From positions 992,001 through 1,056,000 of the forward strand of contig OZ243042.1 of NCBI GenBank assembly GCA_965212085.1: a stretch of 64,000 nucleotides of DNA. The letters are read 5' to 3'. This DNA is from JAHRAW01 sp965212085 (lineage in GTDB: Bacteria; Pseudomonadota; Gammaproteobacteria; Arenicellales; Poriferihabitantaceae). This document shows, piece after piece, positions 17,074 to 25,213 of this stretch. The translations under genes and the position numbers were made by a program. A model generated the notes under the pieces. It was given only the letters and a program-made list of their open reading frames with translations. It searched no databases and was not told where the DNA came from. Position 1 is the stretch's first letter. The number at the start of each line of letters is the position of its first letter.

Positions 17074-17523
17074 TTACCGCCGTTTCGGTTCGGGCAACTC
17101 ATCCTCCGGCTCGCCCGGTGACAAACGAAACTCGCCTGCGTCGAGATGCAGCCAATGCTGGGCGCTGCTGGTCCAGATGTGGTCGGTGGGTTGTAGCGAG
17201 GAGGTGTCGTCGAGGGTGCCGGCTTTGATGCTGATGGGGGCGTCTTCATCATCGCCGCCGTGATAGATGCGGCTGCCGCAGTCCGGGCAAAACGCGCAGC
17301 GTTTGATCGCGCCGCTGTCCGCCCGGGTGGTCCATAGCTTCGGCTCCCCGCGCAGCAGCACCAGCGCCCCGGGGCGCATAATCAGCGACATACCAAAGGC
17401 GCTGGACGACTGTTTCTGACAGTGCCGGCAGTGGCACACGTACAGTTGCAGCGGCTCGGCGGTCAGGCGGTAGCGGATGTTGCCGCACTGGCAGCCGCCT
17501 TCCCGCAGGGTTGATTCGGTCAT
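17074..17523 (-). CDS. GFA-family (CENP-V-like) zinc protein
   Basis: The 149-residue protein keeps the Cys pattern of the GFA fold: GGCQCGNIRYR, CHCRHCQKQSSSAFG and CAFCPDCGSRIYH. Members include glutathione-dependent formaldehyde-activating enzymes, but many have other or unknown activities. Formaldehyde is released by the demethylating flavoprotein encoded 2 kb away, so a detoxifying role is possible but only inferred. Confidence 0.85.
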   Translation of the reverse strand: MTESTLREGGCQCGNIRYRLTAEPLQLYVCHCRHCQKQSSSAFGMSLIMRPGALVLLRGEPKLWTTRADSGAIKRCAFCPDCGSRIYHGGDDEDAPISIKAGTLDDTSSLQPTDHIWTSSAQHWLHLDAGEFRLSPGEPEDELPEPKRR

Positions 17524-17543
17524 TGCCGTTGTGCGCCGCCGAC

Positions 17544-19142
17544 TCAGGCGCCGTGGTGTTTTAGCCGTTGCCCGGTTTCGGCGTGGCCGTGGCGGCGGGC
17601 GTCGTCGAGGGGGGTGTTGTTCCAGCGGTCCACCGGCTTCAGGTTCACGCCTTTGTGAATCAGGTATTCGAGCGCATCCACGCGCCCTTCCGAAGCCGCC
17701 AGGTGGAGGGCGGTGCGGCCGTCGTAGTCGGCGGCGTCGAGGTCGGCGCCTTTGGCGGCGAGCAGCATGATTTCGCTGAGGTCGCCGGCGGCGGCGGCCT
17801 GCAGCAGCAGGAAGGTGTCGCCGGCCGTCGTTTCAGGGGCGCGCACCCGCGGGTCAATTTTGCCGCATTCATGCTGGACCACGCTGTCGTAGTTGTGGAA
17901 GTTGTAGTTGTTAATTAACTGTTTGACGAAGGCGACGCCGCGCACGGTGTTGCCCTGCGCGTCCAGCGGCGGCGACCACACCGAGATGCCCATGACGCCG
18001 GGGATGATGACCTGCAACGCGCCGGAAACGCCGCTCTTGGCGGGCACGCCCACCAGGAACGCCCACTCGCCGGAGTAATCGTACATGCCGCAGGTGTGCA
18101 TGAGCGACAGGCAGTTTTTGACGGCGCCTGGTTTGAGCACTTTTGCGCCGCTGGTCGGATTGATGCCGGCGTTGGCGAGGGTGGCGGCGATGCCGGCGAA
18201 ACCGCGCACCGTGGTTTGCACCGAGCAACACTGGAAATAAAACTCCAGGGTCTTCAGCAGATCGGTGTTTTCCGGAAACGCGCCCTTCTCGCGCATGAAA
18301 TAACCGAGCGCGTAGTTGCGGTCGCCGGTTTCTTTTTCCGACAAATACACCGAATTGTCAAAACCCACGGCGTGATGATCGCCGGCCATGGCGCTGATCT
18401 GCGTCATTACATACTCAAAGCGTTCGGCAATCGCCAGCTGCGGCTTGATCAGCGAACAACTCATGATGGCGCCGGAGTTGATCATGGGATTATGCGGCAG
18501 GCCATGGCGGTTGAGCGCCAGGTCGTTGAAACTCACGCCGCTCGGTTCGCGGCCGATGTGCCGGTGAACTTTTTCCGCGCCGCATTCATCCAGCGCCAGC
18601 GCGTACAACAGCGGCTTGCAGGTGGATTGCAAACAGTAGTTGTCGGCGTAGTCGCCGATGGAAAAAAACTGCCCGTCCACGGTGCAGATGGACACCGCCA
18701 GTTTTTCCGGGTCAACTTTTGCCAGTTGGGGAATGTAGTCGGCGACCTTGCCGCCTTTGTTTTTGCGCACCGCCCCGACGATCTCTTTGACTTTTTCGGT
18801 GAACAAATGAAACTGCGGCAGGATTAACTCGCCGCGCAACGCCCGGGTCAGCAGGTGATTGTTGTTGCACACCTTGCGGGCGAGTTCGGTAATCTCGATC
18901 TCCTCGGTGTCGGCGTAGGCCGACAAGGCGTCAAAGGTGGCGCGCAGGCGCGGGTCATCTTCGTTGAGGCCGTTTTTGTGGAGTATTTCGGTGATGTGTT
19001 GTTTGGTGACGGTGCCGTGATTGTGGTAATCCACCGACTGCAGGGAGCGCAACAAATCGTCCCGCCCGGCCTGATTTGCCGGGGCGCGCGCGCCCGGCGG
19101 CGGGGGCGCCGGCTTCGGGGTTTGTTTTACCGGTTTATTCAT
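17544..19142 (-). CDS. Glutaminase with eukaryote-like N-terminal and ankyrin domains
   Basis: This enzyme hydrolyses glutamine to glutamate and ammonia. The central serine-type glutaminase domain has GGKVADYIPQLAK, the catalytic S-x-x-K in LQSTCKPLLYALAL, HNPMINSGAI and LMHTCGMYDYSGEWAF. It is preceded by about 100 residues of EF-hand-like helices (DDPRLRATFDALSAY) and followed by ankyrin repeats (DYDGRTALHLAASEGRVDALEYL). Typical bacterial glutaminases have only the central 310 residues; this layout is that of animal GLS/GLS2. I chose the start MNKPVKQTPK because AAGGA lies 10 bp before it. The gene lies 50 bp after the flavoprotein gene and may share its transcript. Confidence 0.92.
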   Translation of the reverse strand: MNKPVKQTPKPAPPPPGARAPANQAGRDDLLRSLQSVDYHNHGTVTKQHITEILHKNGLNEDDPRLRATFDALSAYADTEEIEITELARKVCNNNHLLTRALRGELILPQFHLFTEKVKEIVGAVRKNKGGKVADYIPQLAKVDPEKLAVSICTVDGQFFSIGDYADNYCLQSTCKPLLYALALDECGAEKVHRHIGREPSGVSFNDLALNRHGLPHNPMINSGAIMSCSLIKPQLAIAERFEYVMTQISAMAGDHHAVGFDNSVYLSEKETGDRNYALGYFMREKGAFPENTDLLKTLEFYFQCCSVQTTVRGFAGIAATLANAGINPTSGAKVLKPGAVKNCLSLMHTCGMYDYSGEWAFLVGVPAKSGVSGALQVIIPGVMGISVWSPPLDAQGNTVRGVAFVKQLINNYNFHNYDSVVQHECGKIDPRVRAPETTAGDTFLLLQAAAAGDLSEIMLLAAKGADLDAADYDGRTALHLAASEGRVDALEYLIHKGVNLKPVDRWNNTPLDDARRHGHAETGQRLKHHGA

Positions 19143-19192
19143 CTGATACCGATCCTTTTTACGCGGGGCTTGAGCCGTTGTGCGGTGCCGCA

Positions 19193-21715
19193 TCAAGATC
19201 GCAAGGCTTCGTTTTGCGGGTCGTAGGGCGATTCCTCAATGACCGTCGCCTTGTGCGCTTTGCCGAGGATTTCGATTTCCAGTTCGGTGCCGGTTTCGGC
19301 GAGGGCGGGTTTTACCAGGCCCAGGGCCAGGGACTTGCCGGTGCGGAAGCCGTAGCCGCCCGAGGTCGCGCGGCCCGCCAGTTTGCCGTCTTTGTAGATG
19401 GCTTCCGAGCCCTTGGCGTCGGCGTCGGTTACGCCGTGCACTTCCAGGGTTACGAAAGCGCTTTCGAAGCCGCGCGCGCGCCATTCGGTGAGCGCCTGCT
19501 TGCCGGGAAAATCGCATTCCTTGTCGAGGCGGACGAAGCGCTCAAGGCCGGATTCCAGGGCCGCGTATTCGATGGATAATTCGCGCGGGATCAGGCGGTA
19601 GGATTTTTCCAGGCGCATCGAGTCCATGGCGCGGATGCCGAAGGGCTTGATTTCAAACTCCGCGCCGGCTTCCATGATTCGATCGAAAATGTAGTTCTGC
19701 ATCTCGATCGGGTGATGCAATTCAAAGCCCAGTTCGCCGACGAAGTTGACGCGCAAGGCGTGCGCCTGGGCGGCGCCGACGTTGATGTTTTTGCCGGTGA
19801 GCCACTTGAAGTTTTCGCCGGACAAGTCGGTGTCGGTGAGTTTTTGCAACAACGCGCGCGACTTCGGACCGGCGATGACCAGCACGCCGTTTTTGGTGGT
19901 GATATTCCCCAGTGCGATGCCGCCGCCGGCGGGTTTGAGTTTGCACAGGCAATCCCAGTCGTGGCGCTCCAGGGCGCCGGCGGAGACCAGATAATAGTGC
20001 TCGTCGGCCATTTTATAGACCGTGAATTCGGCGCGCACGCCGCCGTTTTGCGACAGCAGATGGCACAAGCCAACGCGCCCGGCGGTGCGCGGGATGCGGT
20101 TGGCAAACAACGATTCCAGCCACGCGCCGGCGCCGGCGCCGGCCACATAAAATTTGGCGAACGCCGACATATCCAACAGCCCGACATGGTGTTGCACGTG
20201 CGCGCATTCGGCGCCGACGAAGGGGAAATAGTTGGAGTGCCGGAAAGCGTATTTCTCGACCACGCGGCCGTCTTCCAGCGGCGGCGATGTGTTGTTGGTC
20301 AGCAGCCCTTCGCCGCTGCCGATTTCTTCCGCCGGCAATTCATAGTCCTTTGGCGCGAACCAGTTGGGCCGCTCCCATCCGTACACGCGCCCGAACACCG
20401 CGCCCAGCGCTTTCATTCGGTCGTAACAGGGCGCGGTTTTGAGCGGGGTGGCGGCGGCGCGTTCTTCGTCGGGGAAGTGGTTGGTGAATACGTTGCGGTA
20501 CGCCTCCTCGTTTTTCTCCCGCAGGTAGCCGCGGGCGGCGTAGGGCCCGAAGCGGCGCGGGTCCACCCCCATCATGTCCACCGTCGGCTCGCCGTCGATG
20601 ATCCATTCCGCCAATTGCCAGCCGGCGCCGCCGGCGGCGGTGATGCCGAAGCTGTGGCCTTCGTTGAGCCAGAAATTCCGCAGCCCCCAGGCCGGCCCGA
20701 CGATGGGGTTGCCGTCCGGGGTGTAGGCGATGGCGCCGTTGTAAATCTGCTTGACGCCGACTTCGCCGAACGCCGGGACGCGGTTGATGCAGGCCTCGAT
20801 GTGGGGTTCAAGGCGTTCAAGGTCGCCCTGAAACAGCTCGTTTTCGCAGTCCTCCGCCGGCCCGTCCACGTAGCAGCAGGGCGCGCCGCGCTCGTAGATG
20901 CCGAGGATCATGCCGCCGGCTTCTTCGCGCAGGTAGTAACCGGCGTCGGACTCGCGCAGCACCCCTTGTTCGGGGTCGCCGCGCTCCTTGCGCGCGAGGA
21001 TTTCCGGGTGCGGCTCGGTGACGATGTACTGATGCTCCACCGGGATCACCGGTACATCAAGGCCCACCATGGCGCCGGTTTTGCGGGCGAAGTTGCCGGT
21101 GCACGAGACCACGTGGTCGCAGGCGATCTCGCCCTTGTCGGTCGTCACCAGCCAGCCGCAGCTGTTGGCACCGGAGCGCTCCTCAATGGCGGTAACCCGC
21201 GTGTGGCGGTGGATTTCCGCGCCGAGGTTGCGCGCGCCCTTGGCCAGCGCGGTGGTCAGGTCGTTGGGTTGGATGTAGCCGTCTTCGGGGTGCTGGATGG
21301 CGCCGACCAGGCCGTCGGTGTTGCACATCGGCCAGATTTCCCCGACCTGCCGCGGCGTCAGGAAGTTGATGTCAACGCCGACGGTTTTGCCGACGCCGGC
21401 GTAGTAGCGGTACTCGTCCATGCGATCCTCGGTGCACGCCAAGCGGATATTGCTGACCTGGCTGAACCCCACCGACAGCCCGGTTTCGCGCTCCAGGGCC
21501 TGGTAGAAGGCCACCGAATACTGGTGCAGTTTGCCCACCGAGTAACTCATGTTGAACAAGGGCAACAGCCCGGCGGCGTGCCAGGTGGAACCCGAGGTCA
21601 GTTCCTTGCGCTCCACCAGCACCACGTCGCTCCAGCCTTTTTTGGCCAGGTGGTACAAGGTGCTTACGCCCACCACGCCGCCGCCGATGACGACCACTTT
21701 GGCTTGAGATTTCAT
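19193..21715 (-). CDS. Dimethylglycine/sarcosine dehydrogenase-like flavoprotein
   Basis: The 840-residue protein combines an N-terminal FAD oxidoreductase domain with a C-terminal GcvT-like folate domain, as in dimethylglycine and sarcosine dehydrogenases. The Rossmann motif is VVVIGGGVVGVSTLYHLAKK, and TSGSTWHAAGLL includes the His that carries FAD covalently in this family. The C-terminal part has GFELHHPIEMQNYIFD and ALESGLERFVRLDK. These enzymes demethylate glycine-betaine breakdown products and pass the one-carbon unit to tetrahydrofolate. Which methylamine is used cannot be told from the sequence. Confidence 0.9.
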   Translation of the reverse strand: MKSQAKVVVIGGGVVGVSTLYHLAKKGWSDVVLVERKELTSGSTWHAAGLLPLFNMSYSVGKLHQYSVAFYQALERETGLSVGFSQVSNIRLACTEDRMDEYRYYAGVGKTVGVDINFLTPRQVGEIWPMCNTDGLVGAIQHPEDGYIQPNDLTTALAKGARNLGAEIHRHTRVTAIEERSGANSCGWLVTTDKGEIACDHVVSCTGNFARKTGAMVGLDVPVIPVEHQYIVTEPHPEILARKERGDPEQGVLRESDAGYYLREEAGGMILGIYERGAPCCYVDGPAEDCENELFQGDLERLEPHIEACINRVPAFGEVGVKQIYNGAIAYTPDGNPIVGPAWGLRNFWLNEGHSFGITAAGGAGWQLAEWIIDGEPTVDMMGVDPRRFGPYAARGYLREKNEEAYRNVFTNHFPDEERAAATPLKTAPCYDRMKALGAVFGRVYGWERPNWFAPKDYELPAEEIGSGEGLLTNNTSPPLEDGRVVEKYAFRHSNYFPFVGAECAHVQHHVGLLDMSAFAKFYVAGAGAGAWLESLFANRIPRTAGRVGLCHLLSQNGGVRAEFTVYKMADEHYYLVSAGALERHDWDCLCKLKPAGGGIALGNITTKNGVLVIAGPKSRALLQKLTDTDLSGENFKWLTGKNINVGAAQAHALRVNFVGELGFELHHPIEMQNYIFDRIMEAGAEFEIKPFGIRAMDSMRLEKSYRLIPRELSIEYAALESGLERFVRLDKECDFPGKQALTEWRARGFESAFVTLEVHGVTDADAKGSEAIYKDGKLAGRATSGGYGFRTGKSLALGLVKPALAETGTELEIEILGKAHKATVIEESPYDPQNEALRS

Positions 21716-22158
21716 AGCAGGATTCCGCGGTTGTGTTGTTTGTTGTGCCGATGGAGTTATACGCCATTTGGGGCGCTAACGGCAATGCCTTGATGCGACA
21801 TGGATGAAGCGAATGTTGCCGCGCCGGGCTGGTCGTACCGGCGGCCTGATTTCTTCGGCGAATCATGCGCTTTGGAAGTTTTGTCATCCCGGCGGGGAAA
21901 ATATCAGCATGATTTATGCATTCGTTATGGATAAATGGCGGCGTTGGACTTACACTAACCAAAACCCGGAAAGCACGCGCGCAAAAAGTATAGTAACCTT
22001 GTATTAAAGTTTAAGCGACAGTGGCGGCGGCACACAGGGACGGGCGCCAAAGACTCCGGGAAACCATTCAATCATGATCAATCATGACGGCCGGGTAATT
22101 CATCGTCTTTTTTTGGGACCGCTTTTTTGTAACCTTGTGTAACTAACGTGAGCGAGCG
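21716..22158. promoter_or_regulatory. Intergenic region upstream of dnaA
   Basis: No convincing gene is seen here. A 10-bp direct repeat GTAACCTTGT occurs at 21993-22002 and again at 22129-22138, just before dnaA, and CAATCATGA is repeated in tandem near 22067-22086. Clear DnaA boxes are not seen, unlike downstream of dnaA. The repeats may mark dnaA promoter control. Confidence 0.4.
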
Positions 22159-23508
22159 TTGAGCATGCTGCAAATCTGGAACGACTGTATGGACCAGCTG
22201 AAAGGCCACATCCCGGCGGTGGATATCAGCACCTGGCTCGCGCCGCTGCATCCGGAGCGGCGGGACAACACGCTGAAACTGCTGGCCCCCAACCGCTACG
22301 TGCGCGATCACGTCAAGAAAAATTTCCTGAACCTCATCGAAAAAGCCTTTCAGCGGCTGAACAGCGGCATCGGCCTGGTGCAGGTCGAGATCGGCGGACA
22401 CGGCTCCGGGCTTGATTCGGCCACCGCCGCCGGCAGTGCCGGCACCGGGCCGGCGGCGGGGAACGGCGGGTCGCCGCCGCCCTACTCCGGCGGCATCATG
22501 GACCCGGATCATACCTTCGAAAAACACGTGGAAGGCAGCTCCAACCAGCTGGCCCGGGCGGCGGCGCTGCAGGTCGGCAAAAGCCCCGGCCGCTCCTACA
22601 ACCCGTTGTTCATCTACGGCGGGGTCGGCCTCGGCAAAACCCACCTGATGCAGGCCGCCGGGCACCTGATCCGGGAAACCGACCCGCGCGCCAGGGTCCT
22701 GTACGTGCACTCGGAGATCTTCGTCAACGACATGGTGAACGCGCTGAAAAACGGCACGATGCACGTCTTCAAGCGCCACTACCGCTCGCCGAGCGCGCTT
22801 TTGATCGACGACATCCAGTTTCTGGCCCGGAAAACCCAGTCCCAGGAAGAGTTTTTTCACACCTACAACACGCTCTTTGAAGGCCAGCGCCAGATCATCA
22901 TCGCCGGCGACCGCATCCCCAACGCCATCACCAACGTGGATACCCGGCTGATTTCCCGCTTTGACAGCGGCCTCACGGTGGGCATTGACCCGCCGGAGCT
23001 CGAAACCCGGGTGGCGATTCTGGAAAAAAAGGCGCTGGAGCAGGACGTCGAGCTGCCCAACGAGGTCGCTTTTTTTGTCGCCAACGCGGTGCGTTCCAAC
23101 GTCCGCGTGCTGGGGGGCGCGCTACACCGCATCCTCGCCAACGCCCGCTTTACCAACCGCCCCATCAACGTAGACCTTGCCCGGGAGGCATTGCGCGACC
23201 TGCTGGCCCACCAGGAACGGCAGATCAGCATTGAGAACATTCAGCAGACCGTGGCCGAATACCACAAACTGCGGGTCGCCGACCTGCTGTCAAAAAAACG
23301 CACCCGGGACATCGTCCGCCCCCGCCAACTGGCGATGTTCCTCGCCAAGGAATACACCAACCTCAGCCTGCCCCAAATCGGCGACCGCTTCGGCGGCCGC
23401 GACCACACCACCGTACTGCACGCCTGCCGCAAAATCACCGAACTCCTGCAAACCGATGCAAAAATAAAAGAGGATTACCGGAACCTGCAACGCTTGTTTG
23501 GTGTATAA
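22159..23508 (+). CDS. dnaA: Chromosomal replication initiator DnaA
   Basis: This 449-residue AAA+ protein opens the replication origin. Domain I begins LQIWNDCMDQLKGHIPAVDISTW; domain II is a short Gly/Ser/Pro linker. Domain III has Walker A GGVGLGKTHLMQA and Walker B LLIDDIQFLA; domain IV carries the DnaA-box reader GGRDHTTVLHACRKI. The start is either TTG at 22159 (MSMLQIW, matching MSLSLW of E. coli) or ATG two codons later. Confidence 0.96.
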   Translation: MSMLQIWNDCMDQLKGHIPAVDISTWLAPLHPERRDNTLKLLAPNRYVRDHVKKNFLNLIEKAFQRLNSGIGLVQVEIGGHGSGLDSATAAGSAGTGPAAGNGGSPPPYSGGIMDPDHTFEKHVEGSSNQLARAAALQVGKSPGRSYNPLFIYGGVGLGKTHLMQAAGHLIRETDPRARVLYVHSEIFVNDMVNALKNGTMHVFKRHYRSPSALLIDDIQFLARKTQSQEEFFHTYNTLFEGQRQIIIAGDRIPNAITNVDTRLISRFDSGLTVGIDPPELETRVAILEKKALEQDVELPNEVAFFVANAVRSNVRVLGGALHRILANARFTNRPINVDLAREALRDLLAHQERQISIENIQQTVAEYHKLRVADLLSKKRTRDIVRPRQLAMFLAKEYTNLSLPQIGDRFGGRDHTTVLHACRKITELLQTDAKIKEDYRNLQRLFGV

Positions 23509-23715
23509 ACTGTTAGTTTCCGGTGGACAAACCGCCCCCGGATGTGGGTAAGATTGTGAAAGTTTTTTTACCCACAAACGGTCATTTCGTTTTACAATAC
23601 TTCCCGGTGGCTTTGTCCACCCCGAATCACAATCCAACGTGTTGATAGTAAAGCATCAATCCCGGTTGTCCACAAATCCACAGGACATAACTATTACTAC
23701 TACTAGTATTTTAAT
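23509..23715. other. Probable replication origin (oriC) between dnaA and dnaN
   Basis: The 207-bp spacer carries DnaA boxes close to TTATCCACA: TTGTCCACC on the minus strand (23522-23530), TTACCCACA on the minus strand (23543-23551), TTACCCACA (23568-23576), TTGTCCACC (23613-23621), TTGTCCACA (23666-23674) and AAATCCACA (23674-23682). The last two are followed at 23691-23705 by repeats of TAC/TAT triplets and an AT-rich stretch, the order of a basal unwinding element with DnaA-trios. Confidence 0.75.
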
Positions 23716-24825
23716 ATGAAATTAAAAATAGACAGAGCAAAAATCCTGCCGACACTGAGCCTGGTGAGCAGCGTGGTGGAAAAACGTCAGACCCTGCCGA
23801 TCCTGTCCAACTTGTTCTTGGATTTGAACGAGGGCAAGCTACGGGTAGTCGGAACCGACCTGGAAGTGGAGATTTCGGAGACCATCAACGAGGTCCGGGG
23901 CGACAACGGCTCGTTCACGGTATCAACGCAGAAAATCCTTGATATTGCGCGTATGTTACCGGAAAAAGCGGTGATCTCCTTCAAACAGGATAAAGACAAG
24001 GTGGTCGTAACCTCCGGCCGCAGCCGCTATACCCTGAAGACCCTGCCCGCCGAGGATTTCCCTAGAATTGAAACCGGGAACTGGGAAGAACGCTTTAAAA
24101 TCAAGCAGTTGACGCTAAAATCCCTGCTGGACAAAACCGCGTTCGCGATGGCGGTGCAGGATGTGCGCTACTACCTCAACGGCGTATTGCTTGAGTTGTC
24201 GGGCAAACGGCTTCGCGCCATCGCCACCGACGGCCATCGCCTCGCCCAGTCCGACGTGGACATTGACCTGGACCTCAGCGAAACCAGGGAGTTGATCGTG
24301 CCGCGCAAGGCCATCTCCGAGATAAACCGCTTCATTGACGAAGACGAGGAAACCGAGCTGACCGTTGAGATGAGCCGCAACCATCTCAAACTGAGCAAGC
24401 AGGAAACTGTGCTCATCACCAACCTGATCGACGGAAAATTCCCGGAATTCAAAGGGGTACTGGAGAACAAATTGGACATTGTGGTCAGCGTCAACCGCTC
24501 GGAGTTCATTGATACCCTGAACCGCGCCGCGCTATTGACCGCGACCAACGACCGCTTTCGGGGGGTCAAGCTCACCCTTGAGGACGGGGTATTGCGGATG
24601 ACCGCCAGCAACCAGGAGCAGGAAGAGGCGGTGGAGGAGATGGCGGTGGAATACAAGGGCGATACGGTGGAAATCGGCTATAACGTGGTGTATCTGATCG
24701 ATGCGGCGCGGGCCAGCACCAGTGAAAACGTCGAACTGCACTTGCAGGGCAACGACGGCATCTGCGTCATCAAGCAGCCCGACGACGAGCGCACCACCTG
24801 GTTGATTATGCCCATGCGGATTTAG
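23716..24825 (+). CDS. dnaN: DNA polymerase III beta sliding clamp
   Basis: The 369-residue protein forms the ring-shaped clamp that tethers DNA polymerase III. Its N-terminus MKLKIDRAKILPTLSLV and C-terminus TTWLIMPMRI match bacterial DnaN, as do the motifs PILSNLFLDL and FAMAVQDVRYYLNGVLLEL. Length equals the usual 366-370. The start lies directly against the AT-rich end of the origin, so the unwinding element overlaps its leader. Confidence 0.96.
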   Translation: MKLKIDRAKILPTLSLVSSVVEKRQTLPILSNLFLDLNEGKLRVVGTDLEVEISETINEVRGDNGSFTVSTQKILDIARMLPEKAVISFKQDKDKVVVTSGRSRYTLKTLPAEDFPRIETGNWEERFKIKQLTLKSLLDKTAFAMAVQDVRYYLNGVLLELSGKRLRAIATDGHRLAQSDVDIDLDLSETRELIVPRKAISEINRFIDEDEETELTVEMSRNHLKLSKQETVLITNLIDGKFPEFKGVLENKLDIVVSVNRSEFIDTLNRAALLTATNDRFRGVKLTLEDGVLRMTASNQEQEEAVEEMAVEYKGDTVEIGYNVVYLIDAARASTSENVELHLQGNDGICVIKQPDDERTTWLIMPMRI

Positions 24826-24851
24826 GCGGGGCCGCAATCCTGAAAATGCGA

Positions 24852-24867
24852 TGTTTCACGTGAAACA
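24852..24867. promoter_or_regulatory. parS site 1
   Basis: TGTTTCACGTGAAACA is an exact match to the bacterial parS palindrome bound by ParB, with matching flanks GA and TC. It lies just after dnaN, close to the predicted origin. Confidence 0.95.
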
Positions 24868-25001
24868 TCGCCAAACACCAAAAACGCCCGCACACGGACT
24901 TCGGGCGTAATCAACGGGGCCTGAACCAGGACCTCACTTTCCTCATCGGCGAAGGGCGATTCCTTTCTGTAGCCACCGGACACCCCCCCGGCCCAGCCGG
25001 A

Positions 25002-25017
25002 TGTTTCACGTGAAACA
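25002..25017. promoter_or_regulatory. parS site 2
   Basis: A second exact TGTTTCACGTGAAACA lies 150 bp from the first. The rest of the 388-bp dnaN-gyrB spacer has an ACGCCCG/CGGGCGT hairpin (24884-24908) and an AT-rich gyrB promoter region, but no recF. Confidence 0.95.
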
Positions 25018-25213
25018 TCGCAAAGTAGCCGACAAAGCCGCCTCAATCGCCCTCGAAAAAGCACATTTGTCCGGCCTGCGGGCGAGACCCCGGCGCACTC
25101 CCGAAAATACACCGTAACCCATTGATTTATAAAACAATAAAATGCCAACCCCCAGGGCTTTTCGGGCGCAAAACATGGTAAAATCCCGCGCTCCTGAACT
25201 ACCCCATCCGCGC

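Noticed and set aside
19712..21793. 693-codon plus-strand frame opposite the dimethylglycine dehydrogenase-like gene
   Set aside because: Composition and lack of any motif show it to be the shadow of the real gene.
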